Shown: positions 18,357 through 26,583 of the stretch, piece after piece
How positions within the stretch are numbered: the stretch's first letter is position 1
Layout: each line of letters starts with the position of its first letter
Assembly (NCBI RefSeq): GCF_008086165.1
Contig: NZ_VSKL01000001.1
Coordinates: 62,001-126,000, forward strand
Reading direction: 5' to 3'
Length of the DNA: 64,000 bases
DNA from: Algorimicrobium algoritergicola
GTDB lineage: Bacteria; Bacteroidota; Bacteroidia; Flavobacteriales; Flavobacteriaceae
The notes under the pieces: model-generated
Told to the model about the DNA's origin: nothing
Databases searched by the model: none
What the model saw: only the letters and a program-made list of their open reading frames with translations
Translations under genes and position numbers: made by a program

Positions 18357-19738
18357 TAAAGTGAAGGCACTGTAACAGATCTTCCAATCCAACAGCCAAT
18401 ATTAATTTTCTGTCCTTGTTTTGATGATTGGAAAATTTCTGATTTTTGTGGCGCTTTTGCTCTATAACTAGTAGCTGTTTGCGCAGCTGCACTTTTTAAT
18501 GTTGGATCTACACGACCAGCTTTTTCAGCTTCGTCAGCAGCTAACCAGAATACAGCACGCTTGTTAAAATTACTATCTCCACAATCGTTAGCACTTGCAT
18601 TATACATAGATGCAATACGTAAGTGAGGACGACCGTTTGAAGGGTTTAATCTCAATGACTTCATATAGTACTCACGAGCACTTCCATAGTGTCCTTTATT
18701 TTTAAGTTTATCGCCAATTCTTTCATTAAGTCTCGCTTTTTTGAATTTATCAGTTTCTAAACCTACAGCTTGCTCATAAAACGCTAACGCTTCATTTACT
18801 TTACCTTCTTTATCTTTTAAGATCCCTAAATAGTAAGCGGAATTGGCCGATGGGCTTATTTCATGGTATGCGTTTACTAATTTAAAGAACATTGGATCGT
18901 CTGTACATTCTTTTTCAGACATTTTACCAGCGGCACGTTGTAACCATTGTGCATCCGTTTTATTATCTTCAAAACCTTTTTCGTACAATGGAATTAAGTT
19001 TTCACAATTTGCGCGATCTCCTAATTTCTTATCAACAGCACTTGATACTTGATCGTATGCCTTTAAATAACTTTCGTAAGATCTTTGGTAACTGGATTCT
19101 TTTCTAGTTAAATCCGTACCTGCTTCTTCTTTTTCAATGATAACGTTTAATTTCTCTGAATAATTACCAACTTCTGTTTGAATTTTTTCAGCAACATCAT
19201 CATATTTATCAAATAATTCCGCAGCAGTTTTAGATTGTACGTCATACAAATCTACCATTAAAGAAAAATACGTGTATAATGATTTAGGATTTGTGAAATT
19301 TTCTTTATCTGCTTTAAAGGCTGCATCAAAACAATTATATAGTTCTAAATCTGACAAACCTAAAACCTCTCTGTTATCATATTGTAACTGACAAGATTTT
19401 GTTTGAAACTCACCAACTGGCGAATCACTAGCAAAATTAGCTTGACGCTCTTCGTATAATTTAGATAAATCTTTAATAAAATTTACTTTTTCAGCACCTG
19501 TTGCTTTGTCAATTTTATGCTCTAAAATATCAGCACCTTGACTATAAATAGCTTTGTGTAGTTTTGGACAATTTGTACGAACATACATCCAAGGTTCAAA
19601 AGCAGCATCATAATTTTTTGCTTTGGCATATTCAGAAAAAATAGACAATTTCGTCATACATTCCTCGTTCTGTTGCGCGTGGGCAACTTGAAAGCCTAAA
19701 AATAGCACTACAGCTAATAATGTGATTTTCGTTTTCAT
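18356..19738 (-). CDS. Exported tetratricopeptide-repeat protein
   Basis: About 460 aa. A signal peptide (MKTKITLLAVVLFLGFQVAHAQ) is followed by a helical protein with TPR-like units, clearest near residues 305-375 (NSAYYLGILKDKEGKVNEAL and ARLNERIGDKLKNKGHYGSA). Such proteins scaffold envelope complexes. I chose 19738 because it gives a standard signal peptide; in-frame ATGs at 19747 and 19765 are possible. The gene lies between a beta-barrel protein and lptC, so a role in outer-membrane or LPS assembly is plausible but unproven. Confidence 0.82.
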   Translation of the reverse strand: MKTKITLLAVVLFLGFQVAHAQQNEECMTKLSIFSEYAKAKNYDAAFEPWMYVRTNCPKLHKAIYSQGADILEHKIDKATGAEKVNFIKDLSKLYEERQANFASDSPVGEFQTKSCQLQYDNREVLGLSDLELYNCFDAAFKADKENFTNPKSLYTYFSLMVDLYDVQSKTAAELFDKYDDVAEKIQTEVGNYSEKLNVIIEKEEAGTDLTRKESSYQRSYESYLKAYDQVSSAVDKKLGDRANCENLIPLYEKGFEDNKTDAQWLQRAAGKMSEKECTDDPMFFKLVNAYHEISPSANSAYYLGILKDKEGKVNEALAFYEQAVGLETDKFKKARLNERIGDKLKNKGHYGSAREYYMKSLRLNPSNGRPHLRIASMYNASANDCGDSNFNKRAVFWLAADEAEKAGRVDPTLKSAAAQTATSYRAKAPQKSEIFQSSKQGQKINIGCWIGRSVTVPSL

Positions 19739-19757
19739 AATATTCATGGTAAAAGTG

Positions 19758-21071
19758 TTAATCATATCTTTTCTTTTGGAACCATCTGTCGTTTAAGGAT
19801 AAACTCAAACTAAAGTTAAAAAAGTTCTCTTGTATTAAATTACTATTTGTTGTTCCACGCTTTCCGTATTCAAAACCAATGTTAGCATTTGAGAAGAAAT
19901 CGTTTCCTACTGGTAATCCTAACCCAAAAGACATGCCAAACTCATCAATGGAGGTATTATTTATGTTTAACCCAGACGACTCAAAGCGTAATCCAGCCCT
20001 ATAAACCACTCGGCTTAAGTAACTTGAAAAAGAATTATACTTTGGAATAATAAACCCACCAAGTGCTAAAGTTGAGCTATTGGAATAGTCAACTCCGGTA
20101 TAACCATAGAGTTCATTTTTAAAATTTTTGGTATTTTGGAACGTATATTCAGCACCAACAAACCAAATTCTTGGTTGCCCAATACCTGCACCCAATGATA
20201 TTTTTGAAGGTAAAATAAACTCCGTTTCATCTAAACCTTGTGCCGCTAAATCAGCATCAATAGTATCAACAGGGAATTCAATATTTGTATCTGGATTAAA
20301 AAGAATACTACCAAAAGATCGTTCGTTACGCGATTTTAATCTGGTTTCTGGTGTAAACGTAAAACCTGATTGCAGCTCTAAATCATCAGTAACCATAGCT
20401 TTATAGGTCAGTCCAAAATTAAGACTAATACCACTTAAATCTGATCGGTTTGTTTCTTGCGATTGATATTGTAGAATGGTACCATCATCTGGATCATAAT
20501 CAAAAACAATCGTGCTATTTTTAATATTTCCGAAGTTATAATTAACATCAACACCAACACTGAAGTTTTTATTAATGTAGTAACCAGCGGATAGATATGT
20601 TCTGTTTACACCACCTTCACCTCGAAAACGTTCATTTAAACTTAAATCGCTATTTCTGGTTTCCAATTTATATCCAACGGATGTGTATGGAATTAACCCA
20701 AAGCCAACTCCAAGCCTTCCAAGTGGAATACTCATAGATAGATAATCGAAGGTTGACGATTTTAATTTATCTTCTCCAGAATCACTTTTAAGCTTTAAAC
20801 GCGAATGTGATCCTGCTACCGAAAATATAACAGGTCTATTTTCGTTTCCATAAACAGCTAAATTTTTACTTCCGTATGCTGCTGGGTTTTTTAGGTTAAG
20901 GTGAATACTATCTGTATAAATACTTATGCCTCCCATACTTCTGTTTTCCACGGTACCTTTAAATTTCAAGCTCCCAATTCCATAAAAGGAATAGGGTGAA
21001 GCTGTACCATCTTGCGCATAACTTTTAATTGCAAATACAGCAATAAAAACTAATACCAGTTTTTTAATCAT
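19758..21071 (-). CDS. Outer-membrane beta-barrel protein, FadL/OmpP1-like
   Basis: 437-aa exported protein. A signal peptide (about 1-19, ending KSYAQ) is followed by DGTASPYSFYGIGSLKFKG and many alternating aromatic strands (for example SVGVDVNYNFGN, SLGAGIGQPRIWFVGAEYTF), ending in NFSLSLSLNDRWFQKKRYD. The pattern fits an outer-membrane barrel related to the FadL/OmpP1/PorV group. The substrate is unknown. Its start overlaps the coaX stop by 4 nt (ATGA), so the two are coupled, and the TPR gene follows. Confidence 0.78.
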   Translation of the reverse strand: MIKKLVLVFIAVFAIKSYAQDGTASPYSFYGIGSLKFKGTVENRSMGGISIYTDSIHLNLKNPAAYGSKNLAVYGNENRPVIFSVAGSHSRLKLKSDSGEDKLKSSTFDYLSMSIPLGRLGVGFGLIPYTSVGYKLETRNSDLSLNERFRGEGGVNRTYLSAGYYINKNFSVGVDVNYNFGNIKNSTIVFDYDPDDGTILQYQSQETNRSDLSGISLNFGLTYKAMVTDDLELQSGFTFTPETRLKSRNERSFGSILFNPDTNIEFPVDTIDADLAAQGLDETEFILPSKISLGAGIGQPRIWFVGAEYTFQNTKNFKNELYGYTGVDYSNSSTLALGGFIIPKYNSFSSYLSRVVYRAGLRFESSGLNINNTSIDEFGMSFGLGLPVGNDFFSNANIGFEYGKRGTTNSNLIQENFFNFSLSLSLNDRWFQKKRYD

Positions 21072-21799
21072 TCGTTTGAATTATATTGTAAAATGTGGTT
21101 TAATCCTTCTAATAAGAAATTAGAATGGGCAAATATGCTACTTTTTAATTGTTTAGACAAAAAATTAATGTCTCCTCCTGTTAAAATAACTGTTAAATCT
21201 GAATATTTTTCTTTATAAGTCTGAATAACACCATCAATTTCAAATAAAACACCATAAATAACACCTGAATGAATGGCTGAATTTGTGGTGTTACCAATTA
21301 TCATTTCAGGAACTTCTTTAGTTAATAACGGTAAGTTTGCTGTTAAATTATTTAAGGATGTATATCGTAATCTAATTCCGGGAGAAATTGCACCACCTAG
21401 ATACTGATTTTGATTCGTAATAAAATCATAAGTTACACAAGTACCTGCATCAATTATAAGTATATTTTGATTTGGGTATTTTTTAACCGCAGCGCTAACC
21501 AATGCTATCCTATCGACACCTAACGTATGCGGTGTTTTATAATCATTAATAAAAGGCAACGGTATTTCTGCGTTTAAAACCAGAACATGTAGCCGTTTTT
21601 TAATAGTATCCAATTGCAAATTGGACAACAATCCAACCGATGAAACGATGGATTTACTGATTCTAGGGTATTTTTTTAGGAGATTTTCAAAATTAATTTC
21701 AAACTCCTCTAATGAGCAAGTTACTTTTTCAAGAAGCTCATCCACTTGAAATACAGCTATTTTCACGGATGTATTGCCAACATCTATTATTAAATTCAT
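21068..21799 (-). CDS. coaX: Type III pantothenate kinase
   Basis: 243-aa ASKHA-fold kinase that phosphorylates pantothenate, the first step of coenzyme A synthesis. The phosphate motif DVGNTSVKIAVF opens the protein; the pantothenate and dimer motif TLGVDRIALV lies near residue 95 and IDAGTCVTYD near 115. Length is normal for CoaX. It is the first gene of the envelope row and is divergent from tRNA-Phe. Confidence 0.93.
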   Translation of the reverse strand: MNLIIDVGNTSVKIAVFQVDELLEKVTCSLEEFEINFENLLKKYPRISKSIVSSVGLLSNLQLDTIKKRLHVLVLNAEIPLPFINDYKTPHTLGVDRIALVSAAVKKYPNQNILIIDAGTCVTYDFITNQNQYLGGAISPGIRLRYTSLNNLTANLPLLTKEVPEMIIGNTTNSAIHSGVIYGVLFEIDGVIQTYKEKYSDLTVILTGGDINFLSKQLKSSIFAHSNFLLEGLNHILQYNSNE

Positions 21800-21850
21800 A
21801 GGATAATTTAAGGATGTAAAAATACAAAACGATTTTTTATAAATTTTCTT

Positions 21851-21880
21851 TTGGTGAATAATAAAAACAAGTTATATTTG
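21851..21880 (+). promoter_or_regulatory. Promoter of tRNA-Phe (TTG-N19-TATATTTG)
   Basis: TTG at 21851-21853 and TATATTTG at 21873-21880, 19 nt apart, match the Bacteroidetes -33/-7 consensus exactly. The tRNA begins 18 nt downstream. Confidence 0.85.
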
Positions 21881-21897
21881 CAACCGCATTTAGCGCT

Positions 21898-21973
21898 GGT
21901 GCCTTAGCTCAGTTGGTAGAGCAAAGGACTGAAAATCCTTGTGTCCCTGGTTCGATTCCTGGAGGCACCACCA
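21898..21973 (+). tRNA. tRNA-Phe (anticodon GAA)
   Basis: 76-nt cloverleaf with acceptor GGTGCCT / AGGCACC, discriminator A and encoded CCA (21971-21973). The D-loop region is TAGCTCAGTTGGTAGAGC, the anticodon GAA is at 21931-21933, and the T-arm is GGTTCGATTCC. All standard features are present. Confidence 0.97.
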
Positions 21974-21975
21974 CC

Positions 21976-22005
21976 AAAACCCAATCTGAAAAGATTGGGT
22001 TTTTT
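21976..22005 (+). terminator. Intrinsic terminator of tRNA-Phe
   Basis: 12-bp stem (aaaacccaatct / agattgggtttt) with a GAAA loop and continuing T-run, starting 3 nt after the tRNA CCA end. Confidence 0.88.
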
Positions 22006-22095
22006 GGTTTTATAAGGTTTTGAATATTCGTTTAGAGCCTAACCAAAGTCTTCATAAAACATATTGATTTAGAAAATTCCCGAAAACCTCATCAC

Positions 22096-22140
22096 TTTCA
22101 TGTATCATTTTAATTCTGCAGAATTAAAAATTTCATGTAT
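22096..22140. repeat. 22-bp perfect palindrome between 10-bp direct repeats
   Basis: Positions 22108-22129 form a perfect palindrome centred on TGCA. It is flanked by two identical direct repeats TTTCATGTAT at 22096-22105 and 22131-22140. It lies in the 240-nt gap between tRNA-Phe and the acyl-CoA dehydrogenase gene. It could be an operator for that gene or a tiny mobile-element remnant; nothing else is recognisable in the gap. Confidence 0.7.
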
Positions 22141-22245
22141 GCAGCTAAAACCATACAACAGTTTTAGTTATCTTGAAACACCTTAAAACCGCTTTGCATC
22201 ATCTATTTTATTTTAAAAAAATGGCAGAGCATTTAAAACGCACGA

Positions 22246-23607
22246 ATGGAACTTTTTAAAAAAATCAAGCAAATTACTCATCTAATGAAGCATATAGATT
22301 TTGCCGAATTAGGTGAAATTTCAGAAAAGATAGATTTACCTAAAATTATGAAATCTGTTGGTGAGTTAGATGACGCTCAACTTAAAGGTTTAATGAAAAT
22401 GCTTACTGAAAAAGCAAAAAAAGGACAACACAACCTACCGCCTATTGATGGCGATTTTTATGATTACGACTTAAAACTCACCCAAGAACAGCGCGAAATC
22501 CAACTAAAAGTTCGCAGTTTCATGGAAACAGAAATAGAACCTATTGCCAATTATTATTGGAATAAGGCCGAATTTCCCATGGAAATTATACCCAAATTAG
22601 CGGCGTTAAACATTTGCGGTGTTGCTTTTGAAGGTTACGGATGCCCTAACTTACCTTTTATTATGGAAGGTATTATTGCCGAGGAATTAGCACGTGTAGA
22701 CGTTTCCATCTCTACCTTTTTCGGTGTTCACAGCGGGCTTGCTATGGGTTCTATTTATCTCTGTGGTAGTGAAGAACAAAAACAAGAATGGCTACCAAAA
22801 ATGCAAAAAATGGAGGCCATTGGTGCTTTTGGCTTAACAGAACCAAACGTGGGCAGCGGTGTTGCCGGCGGCATGGAAACAACGTGTCAGAAAGTCGGTG
22901 ATACGTGGGTTTTAAACGGTGCGAAAAAATGGATAGGAAACGCCACCTTTGCCGATGTTATTATTATTTGGGCCAGAGATGTGGACGACAATCAAGCCAA
23001 AGGTTTCTTGATGCGCAAAGGTAATCCCGGATATAAGGCTGAAAAAATTGAAAATAAAATGGCATTGCGAACCGTTCAAAATGCCCTAATTACGATTACC
23101 GATTGCAAAATCCCAGAAAGCGATCGACTTCAAAAAGCCAATTCGTTTAAAGATACCGCCAAAGTATTACGAATGACACGAGCAGGTGTTGCTTGGCAAG
23201 CTTTAGGTTGTGCGCGTGGCGCCTATGAAAGCGCCTTAAAATACACCAAAAAGCGTGAGCAGTTCGGAAAACCGATTGCCAAGTTTCAGTTAATCCAAAA
23301 TCATTTAGTGGAAATGCTCGCCAACCTAACAGCTATGAAAGCTATGGTTTACAGACTATCCGAATTACAAGACCAAGGTTTACTAACAGACGAACACGCC
23401 TCATTAGCCAAAGTATTTTGTTCCATGCGAACTCGAGATGTGGTAAGTCGCGCGCGTGAAGTTATGGGCGGAAACGGTATTTTATTAGAATATGACGTGG
23501 CACGCTTTGTTGCCGATGCCGAAGCTATTTATTCCTATGAAGGCACTAAAGAAATTAACTCCTTAATTGTTGGTCGAGCCATTACTGGTTATAGTGCGTT
23601 TGTTTAA
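22246..23607 (+). CDS. Acyl-CoA dehydrogenase family protein, glutaryl-CoA dehydrogenase-like
   Basis: 453-aa FAD enzyme that introduces the alpha-beta double bond in an acyl-CoA. After an unusual helical N-terminal extension of about 70 residues come the standard domains: N-terminal helices, FAD-binding FGLTEPNVGSGVAGGMETTC near 195-215, and the C-terminal helical domain with QFGKPIAKFQLIQNHL. The catalytic Glu lies in SYEGTKEINSLIVGRAITG (Glu432), the pattern of glutaryl-CoA dehydrogenases. Substrate cannot be fixed from sequence. An internal ATG at 22285 is another possible start. It is monocistronic, with its own terminator. Confidence 0.88.
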   Translation: MELFKKIKQITHLMKHIDFAELGEISEKIDLPKIMKSVGELDDAQLKGLMKMLTEKAKKGQHNLPPIDGDFYDYDLKLTQEQREIQLKVRSFMETEIEPIANYYWNKAEFPMEIIPKLAALNICGVAFEGYGCPNLPFIMEGIIAEELARVDVSISTFFGVHSGLAMGSIYLCGSEEQKQEWLPKMQKMEAIGAFGLTEPNVGSGVAGGMETTCQKVGDTWVLNGAKKWIGNATFADVIIIWARDVDDNQAKGFLMRKGNPGYKAEKIENKMALRTVQNALITITDCKIPESDRLQKANSFKDTAKVLRMTRAGVAWQALGCARGAYESALKYTKKREQFGKPIAKFQLIQNHLVEMLANLTAMKAMVYRLSELQDQGLLTDEHASLAKVFCSMRTRDVVSRAREVMGGNGILLEYDVARFVADAEAIYSYEGTKEINSLIVGRAITGYSAFV

Positions 23608-23628
23608 AACTATAGATTTATTAAAACT

Positions 23629-23660
23629 AAAAACTCCAAACATCACGTTCGGGGTTTTTT
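23629..23660 (+). terminator. Terminator after acyl-CoA dehydrogenase
   Basis: Stem aaaactcc / ggggtttt (one G-U pair) with a 13-nt loop, followed by TT, 21 nt after the stop codon. Confidence 0.6.
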
Positions 23661-23683
23661 AGTATAGATATGCTTCTCTCAAA

Positions 23684-24100
23684 TTAATGCGGCAACTTAT
23701 CTTTAAGAACTCCATATACGTACGTCCCTAAAATAGCCGAAGCAATAACCACCAAGATTGGCCAATAACCTGCACCTACCAAAACATACATAGGCCCTGG
23801 ACAAGCACCCGCCAATGCCCAACCTAATCCAAAAAGTGTTCCACCAATTAGGTAACGCTTAAAGCCACTTTCTTTTGCTTCAAACTGAAGCGTTTTACCG
23901 TAAAACGATTTAATTTTGAAGCGTTTTATAACAAACGTCATCAACAAACCTAGACTTAATGCCACACCTATAATGCCATACATGTGAAAAGACTGGAATT
24001 GAAACATTTCAAAAATACGAAACCATGACGCCGCTTCCGATTTAAACATGGTGATTCCAAAAATGACACCTATTACTAAATATATACCTGTTCTCATCAT
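23684..24100 (-). CDS. YeeE/YedE-type sulfur transport protein (DUF6691-like half)
   Basis: 138-aa inner-membrane protein with about four helices and the conserved GWALAGACPGPMYVLVGAGYWP stretch, whose Cys is expected to guide thiosulfate or a related sulfur compound across the membrane. YeeE/YedE proteins often occur as two half-size genes, as here: the partner ends at the base before this gene begins. It closes a two-gene operon starting at 24658. Confidence 0.85.
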   Translation of the reverse strand: MMRTGIYLVIGVIFGITMFKSEAASWFRIFEMFQFQSFHMYGIIGVALSLGLLMTFVIKRFKIKSFYGKTLQFEAKESGFKRYLIGGTLFGLGWALAGACPGPMYVLVGAGYWPILVVIASAILGTYVYGVLKDKLPH

Positions 24101-24658
24101 TTAAAAAATTAAAGGGAATACTACATGAACCATTATCAAGCCTCCTAAAAAGAAACCAACAACCGCAATTAATGAAGGCAATTGTAAATTACTCAAACCA
24201 GAAATAGCATGACCAGAAGTACAACCTCCAGCATAACGCGCTCCAAATCCGACTAAAAAACCACCAATAATTAAAACTAACAATCCTTTTACATCCGTAA
24301 AAACATCATTTCCAAACAATTCAGTTGGCATATAGCTTGTTCCAGCACTATCAAACCCTAAAGCATTTAAGTCTGCGACGGTTTGATTACTGATAGCCAC
24401 TGTATCGTTAGGTGATAAATATTCCGAAGCAATAAAGCCACCAATGACAGCTCCAATAACGACGATTAAATTCCAACGTTGGGATTTCCAATCGAAATTG
24501 AAAAAATCTGTACGCTTTCCAGCGCCTACCATACTACAAAGTGTGCGGAGGTTAGAAGACATTCCGAAACGTTTATCTACCATAACGAGCAGAAACATTA
24601 CTAATGCAATCATAAAGCCAGAGAAATACCAAGGCCAAGGTTCAAGAATAAATGCCAT
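24101..24658 (-). CDS. YeeE/YedE thiosulfate-transporter family protein
   Basis: 185-aa membrane protein with about four to five helices. Two YeeE-type signatures are present: the segment GAGKRTDFF (45-53) and GARYAGGCTSGHAISGLSNL, whose CTSGH Cys is the family's sulfur-relay residue. It forms a pair with the following gene. In this context (persulfide dioxygenase, rhodaneses, TauE) it probably moves thiosulfate or another reduced sulfur species. The palindromic box at 24716-24731 lies 58 nt upstream. Confidence 0.88.
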   Translation of the reverse strand: MAFILEPWPWYFSGFMIALVMFLLVMVDKRFGMSSNLRTLCSMVGAGKRTDFFNFDWKSQRWNLIVVIGAVIGGFIASEYLSPNDTVAISNQTVADLNALGFDSAGTSYMPTELFGNDVFTDVKGLLVLIIGGFLVGFGARYAGGCTSGHAISGLSNLQLPSLIAVVGFFLGGLIMVHVVFPLIF

Positions 24659-24715
24659 GTTTTGTGTTTATTTTTTTGCAAATAAACAGATAAATGTTCA
24701 AGAAACTAAATCCTT

Positions 24716-24731
24716 TGTAACATTCGTTACA
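24716..24731. promoter_or_regulatory. Crp/Fnr-type operator, box 1 (TGTAACATTCGTTACA)
   Basis: Perfect 6-4-6 palindrome in the divergent gap between the YeeE gene and the desaturase/hydroxylase gene. Exactly 21 nt separate its right edge from TAACTTTG (24753), placing it near -41 of the + promoter, the class II activator position. On the - side a weaker element TTTATCTG lies at the same 21-nt distance. It shares its core with boxes at 27872 and 29404. The Crp/Fnr protein at 30305-30970 is the likely binder (inference). Confidence 0.75.
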
Positions 24732-24752
24732 GACTTTGGTAGTTCACAAAAC

Positions 24753-24790
24753 TAACTTTGCACCTATTTGCAATTTCTTCAGTAACTTTG
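24753..24790 (+). promoter_or_regulatory. Tandem -7 elements ahead of the sterol desaturase family gene
   Basis: Two identical TAACTTTG elements lie at 24753-24760 and 24783-24790. The first is at the fixed distance from box 1. The second has TTG at 24758-24760, 22 nt upstream, and so resembles an ordinary promoter. This suggests one regulated and one basal promoter. The ATG is at 24808. Confidence 0.6.
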
Positions 24791-24807
24791 CTAAACAATA
24801 AACTGCT

Positions 24808-25692
24808 ATGTGGAATTATATTAACGCCTTTAAGGACGCTGTTTTAGGAACACTAGATTGGACTTGGAATTCCATTATTTTTGAAGTGCCTTGGTACACC
24901 AATTATTTTTGGGGATTAATTGTCATTTCATTACTGGTTTGGGGATTAGAAATTCTATTTCCATGGCGAAAAAACCAAGCCATTTTCAGGAAAGATTTCT
25001 GGCTGGATGCATTTTATATGTTTTTCAACTTCTTTATTTTCGCTATTATTATTAGTGGTGTTTATAGTTTTTTAGAAGTCGCTTTTGCTGATTTAGGTAT
25101 TTCCATGACTAGTTTAGCATTAATAGACATAAGTCCTTGGCCAATGTGGTTACAGTTACTCGTATTCTTTATCGTTTTAGATTTTGTTCAATGGTTTACA
25201 CATGTTTTACTACATCGTTTTGAAGTGCTTTGGCGTTTTCATCAAGTGCACCATAGCGTAAAAGAAATGGGCTTTGCTGCGCATTTGCGTTACCATTGGA
25301 TGGAAAATGTCCTATATAAGCCATTAAAGATTTTTGGTGTTATGATTCTCGGTGGCTTTGAACCGGAACAAGCTTACATCGTGCATTTCATTGCTATTTC
25401 TATTGGTCACTTTAATCATTCAAATATTAAAATTACTTATGGTCCATTAAAATATATATTGAATAACCCAGTGATGCATTTGTACCATCATGCATACAAT
25501 TTACCAGAAGGCAAACAATTTGGCATGAATTACGGAATCAGTTTGAGTGTTTGGGATTATATTTTTAAAACGAATTACATTCCCGAAGACAGTGGAACCA
25601 TTGAATTAGGCTATGAAGGCGATGACTCCATGCCAAGTACGTTTTTAGGACAGATGAGATATGGTTTCTCTAAGAAGGAAAAACAAGCTTAA
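24808..25692 (+). CDS. Sterol desaturase / fatty acid hydroxylase family protein
   Basis: 294-aa membrane di-iron oxygenase with about four helices. The family's His clusters are present: HVLLHRFEVLWRFHQVHHS (HxxxH and HxxHH, about 131-149), HFNHSN, and HLYHHAYN (about 218-225). The enzyme is expected to hydroxylate or desaturate a lipid using O2. It shares the divergent gap and operator box with the thiosulfate-transport pair, so it may belong to the same regulon; why a lipid oxygenase would be linked to sulfur metabolism is unclear. Its 3' end adjoins a convergent gene with no space for a separate terminator. Confidence 0.88.
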   Translation: MWNYINAFKDAVLGTLDWTWNSIIFEVPWYTNYFWGLIVISLLVWGLEILFPWRKNQAIFRKDFWLDAFYMFFNFFIFAIIISGVYSFLEVAFADLGISMTSLALIDISPWPMWLQLLVFFIVLDFVQWFTHVLLHRFEVLWRFHQVHHSVKEMGFAAHLRYHWMENVLYKPLKIFGVMILGGFEPEQAYIVHFIAISIGHFNHSNIKITYGPLKYILNNPVMHLYHHAYNLPEGKQFGMNYGISLSVWDYIFKTNYIPEDSGTIELGYEGDDSMPSTFLGQMRYGFSKKEKQA

Positions 25693-26274
25693 CTACTTTT
25701 TTAGAAGCTTAATAAACAGTTCGCTATCCTCCCGACTTGTCATAGAATTATAGCTAGCTTCAAAAATATCAAAATCAAAATACGACTTAAAATAGGTGAC
25801 GTATTCCGCTTTAGAACCTCCAAATGGTGGTCTTTCTGTAAACAACGGCTTATCAAATAATAAACCAACCAACTTTCCATTCGGATTTAATAAGCTGTGC
25901 ATTTTTTTAGCGTACGCTTCACGAAGGTTTGGATTTAATGCACAAAAAAAGGTTTGTTCAATAATTATATCGAAAGTTTCCTTCATATCAAAAACATTAA
26001 TATGCAGTAAATTTTCATCTGGAAAACTTGGAACACGGTTTTTAAAATTATCCAATGCTGTTTTTGACAAATCGGCTATACATACATTTTTAAACCCATT
26101 TAGAAACAAGTATTCAGCTTCATAGGAATTTCCTGCTCCTGGAATGAGAATTTTAAGCGATGTATCTTTTAACTGATCTATATACGTTTTAATTGGCAAG
26201 GACACTTCGCCTAAATCCCAACCTATATCTTGATTTTGATACCGTGAATCCCAAAATGTTTCTGATAAATCCAT
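25693..26274 (-). CDS. TPMT-type S-methyltransferase (thiol methyltransferase candidate)
   Basis: 193-aa class I AdoMet methyltransferase of the thiopurine S-methyltransferase family. FWDSRYQNQDIGWDLG (7-22) is the family's N-terminal signature; the AdoMet motif is ILIPGAGNSYEAEYL and the C-terminal half has GKLVGLLFDKP with PPFGGSKAEY. Bacterial and algal relatives methylate thiols, sulfide, thiocyanate or halides. As the last gene of an operon with a rhodanese and a thioredoxin, it probably methylates a small thiol or sulfide. The substrate is inferred. Gap to trxA: 3 nt. Confidence 0.85.
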   Translation of the reverse strand: MDLSETFWDSRYQNQDIGWDLGEVSLPIKTYIDQLKDTSLKILIPGAGNSYEAEYLFLNGFKNVCIADLSKTALDNFKNRVPSFPDENLLHINVFDMKETFDIIIEQTFFCALNPNLREAYAKKMHSLLNPNGKLVGLLFDKPLFTERPPFGGSKAEYVTYFKSYFDFDIFEASYNSMTSREDSELFIKLLKK

Positions 26275-26277
26275 AGC

Positions 26278-26574
26278 TTATAAATGTGATTGAATTAAAG
26301 ATACCAAATCGCGTTTAGAAGCTAAGCCAGATTGTCTCCATAATTGTTTTCCGTTTTTATAGAGAATAAGCGTTGGTACGCCACGAACTTTAAATTGGGC
26401 TGCTAATTGCTGATTTTTATCGACGTCTATTTTTAAAATAGTGACATCTTCACCAAGGCTATCTTTTACTTCTTTCAGAATTGGACTCATAGTTTTACAT
26501 GGCCCACACCATTCCGCAAAAAAATCGACTAAAACAGGTTTGTCTTTATTTATTATTTCTGAAAAATTGCTCAT
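26278..26574 (-). CDS. trxA: Thioredoxin
   Basis: 98-aa cytoplasmic thioredoxin with active site EWCGPCK (Cys23, Cys26), cis-Pro in VRGVPTLILY and no signal peptide. It lies in the five-gene sulfur operon 9 nt after the CxxCH lipoprotein gene. The local role is probably to reduce persulfides or disulfides formed by the rhodanese; the genome may well have another general thioredoxin. Confidence 0.93.
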   Translation of the reverse strand: MSNFSEIINKDKPVLVDFFAEWCGPCKTMSPILKEVKDSLGEDVTILKIDVDKNQQLAAQFKVRGVPTLILYKNGKQLWRQSGLASKRDLVSLIQSHL

Positions 26575-26583
26575 GTCTACATT

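Noticed and set aside
21898-22140. Genomic island integrated at tRNA-Phe
   Set aside because: No integrase and no second copy of the tRNA 3' end are visible downstream; the next genes look like ordinary chromosome.
24679-24694. Promoter on the - strand for the YeeE/YedE pair
   Set aside because: TTTATCTG at the expected distance from box 1 matches only 4 of 6 consensus positions, and TTTATTTG is 8 nt further away. I mention it under box 1 but do not list a promoter.
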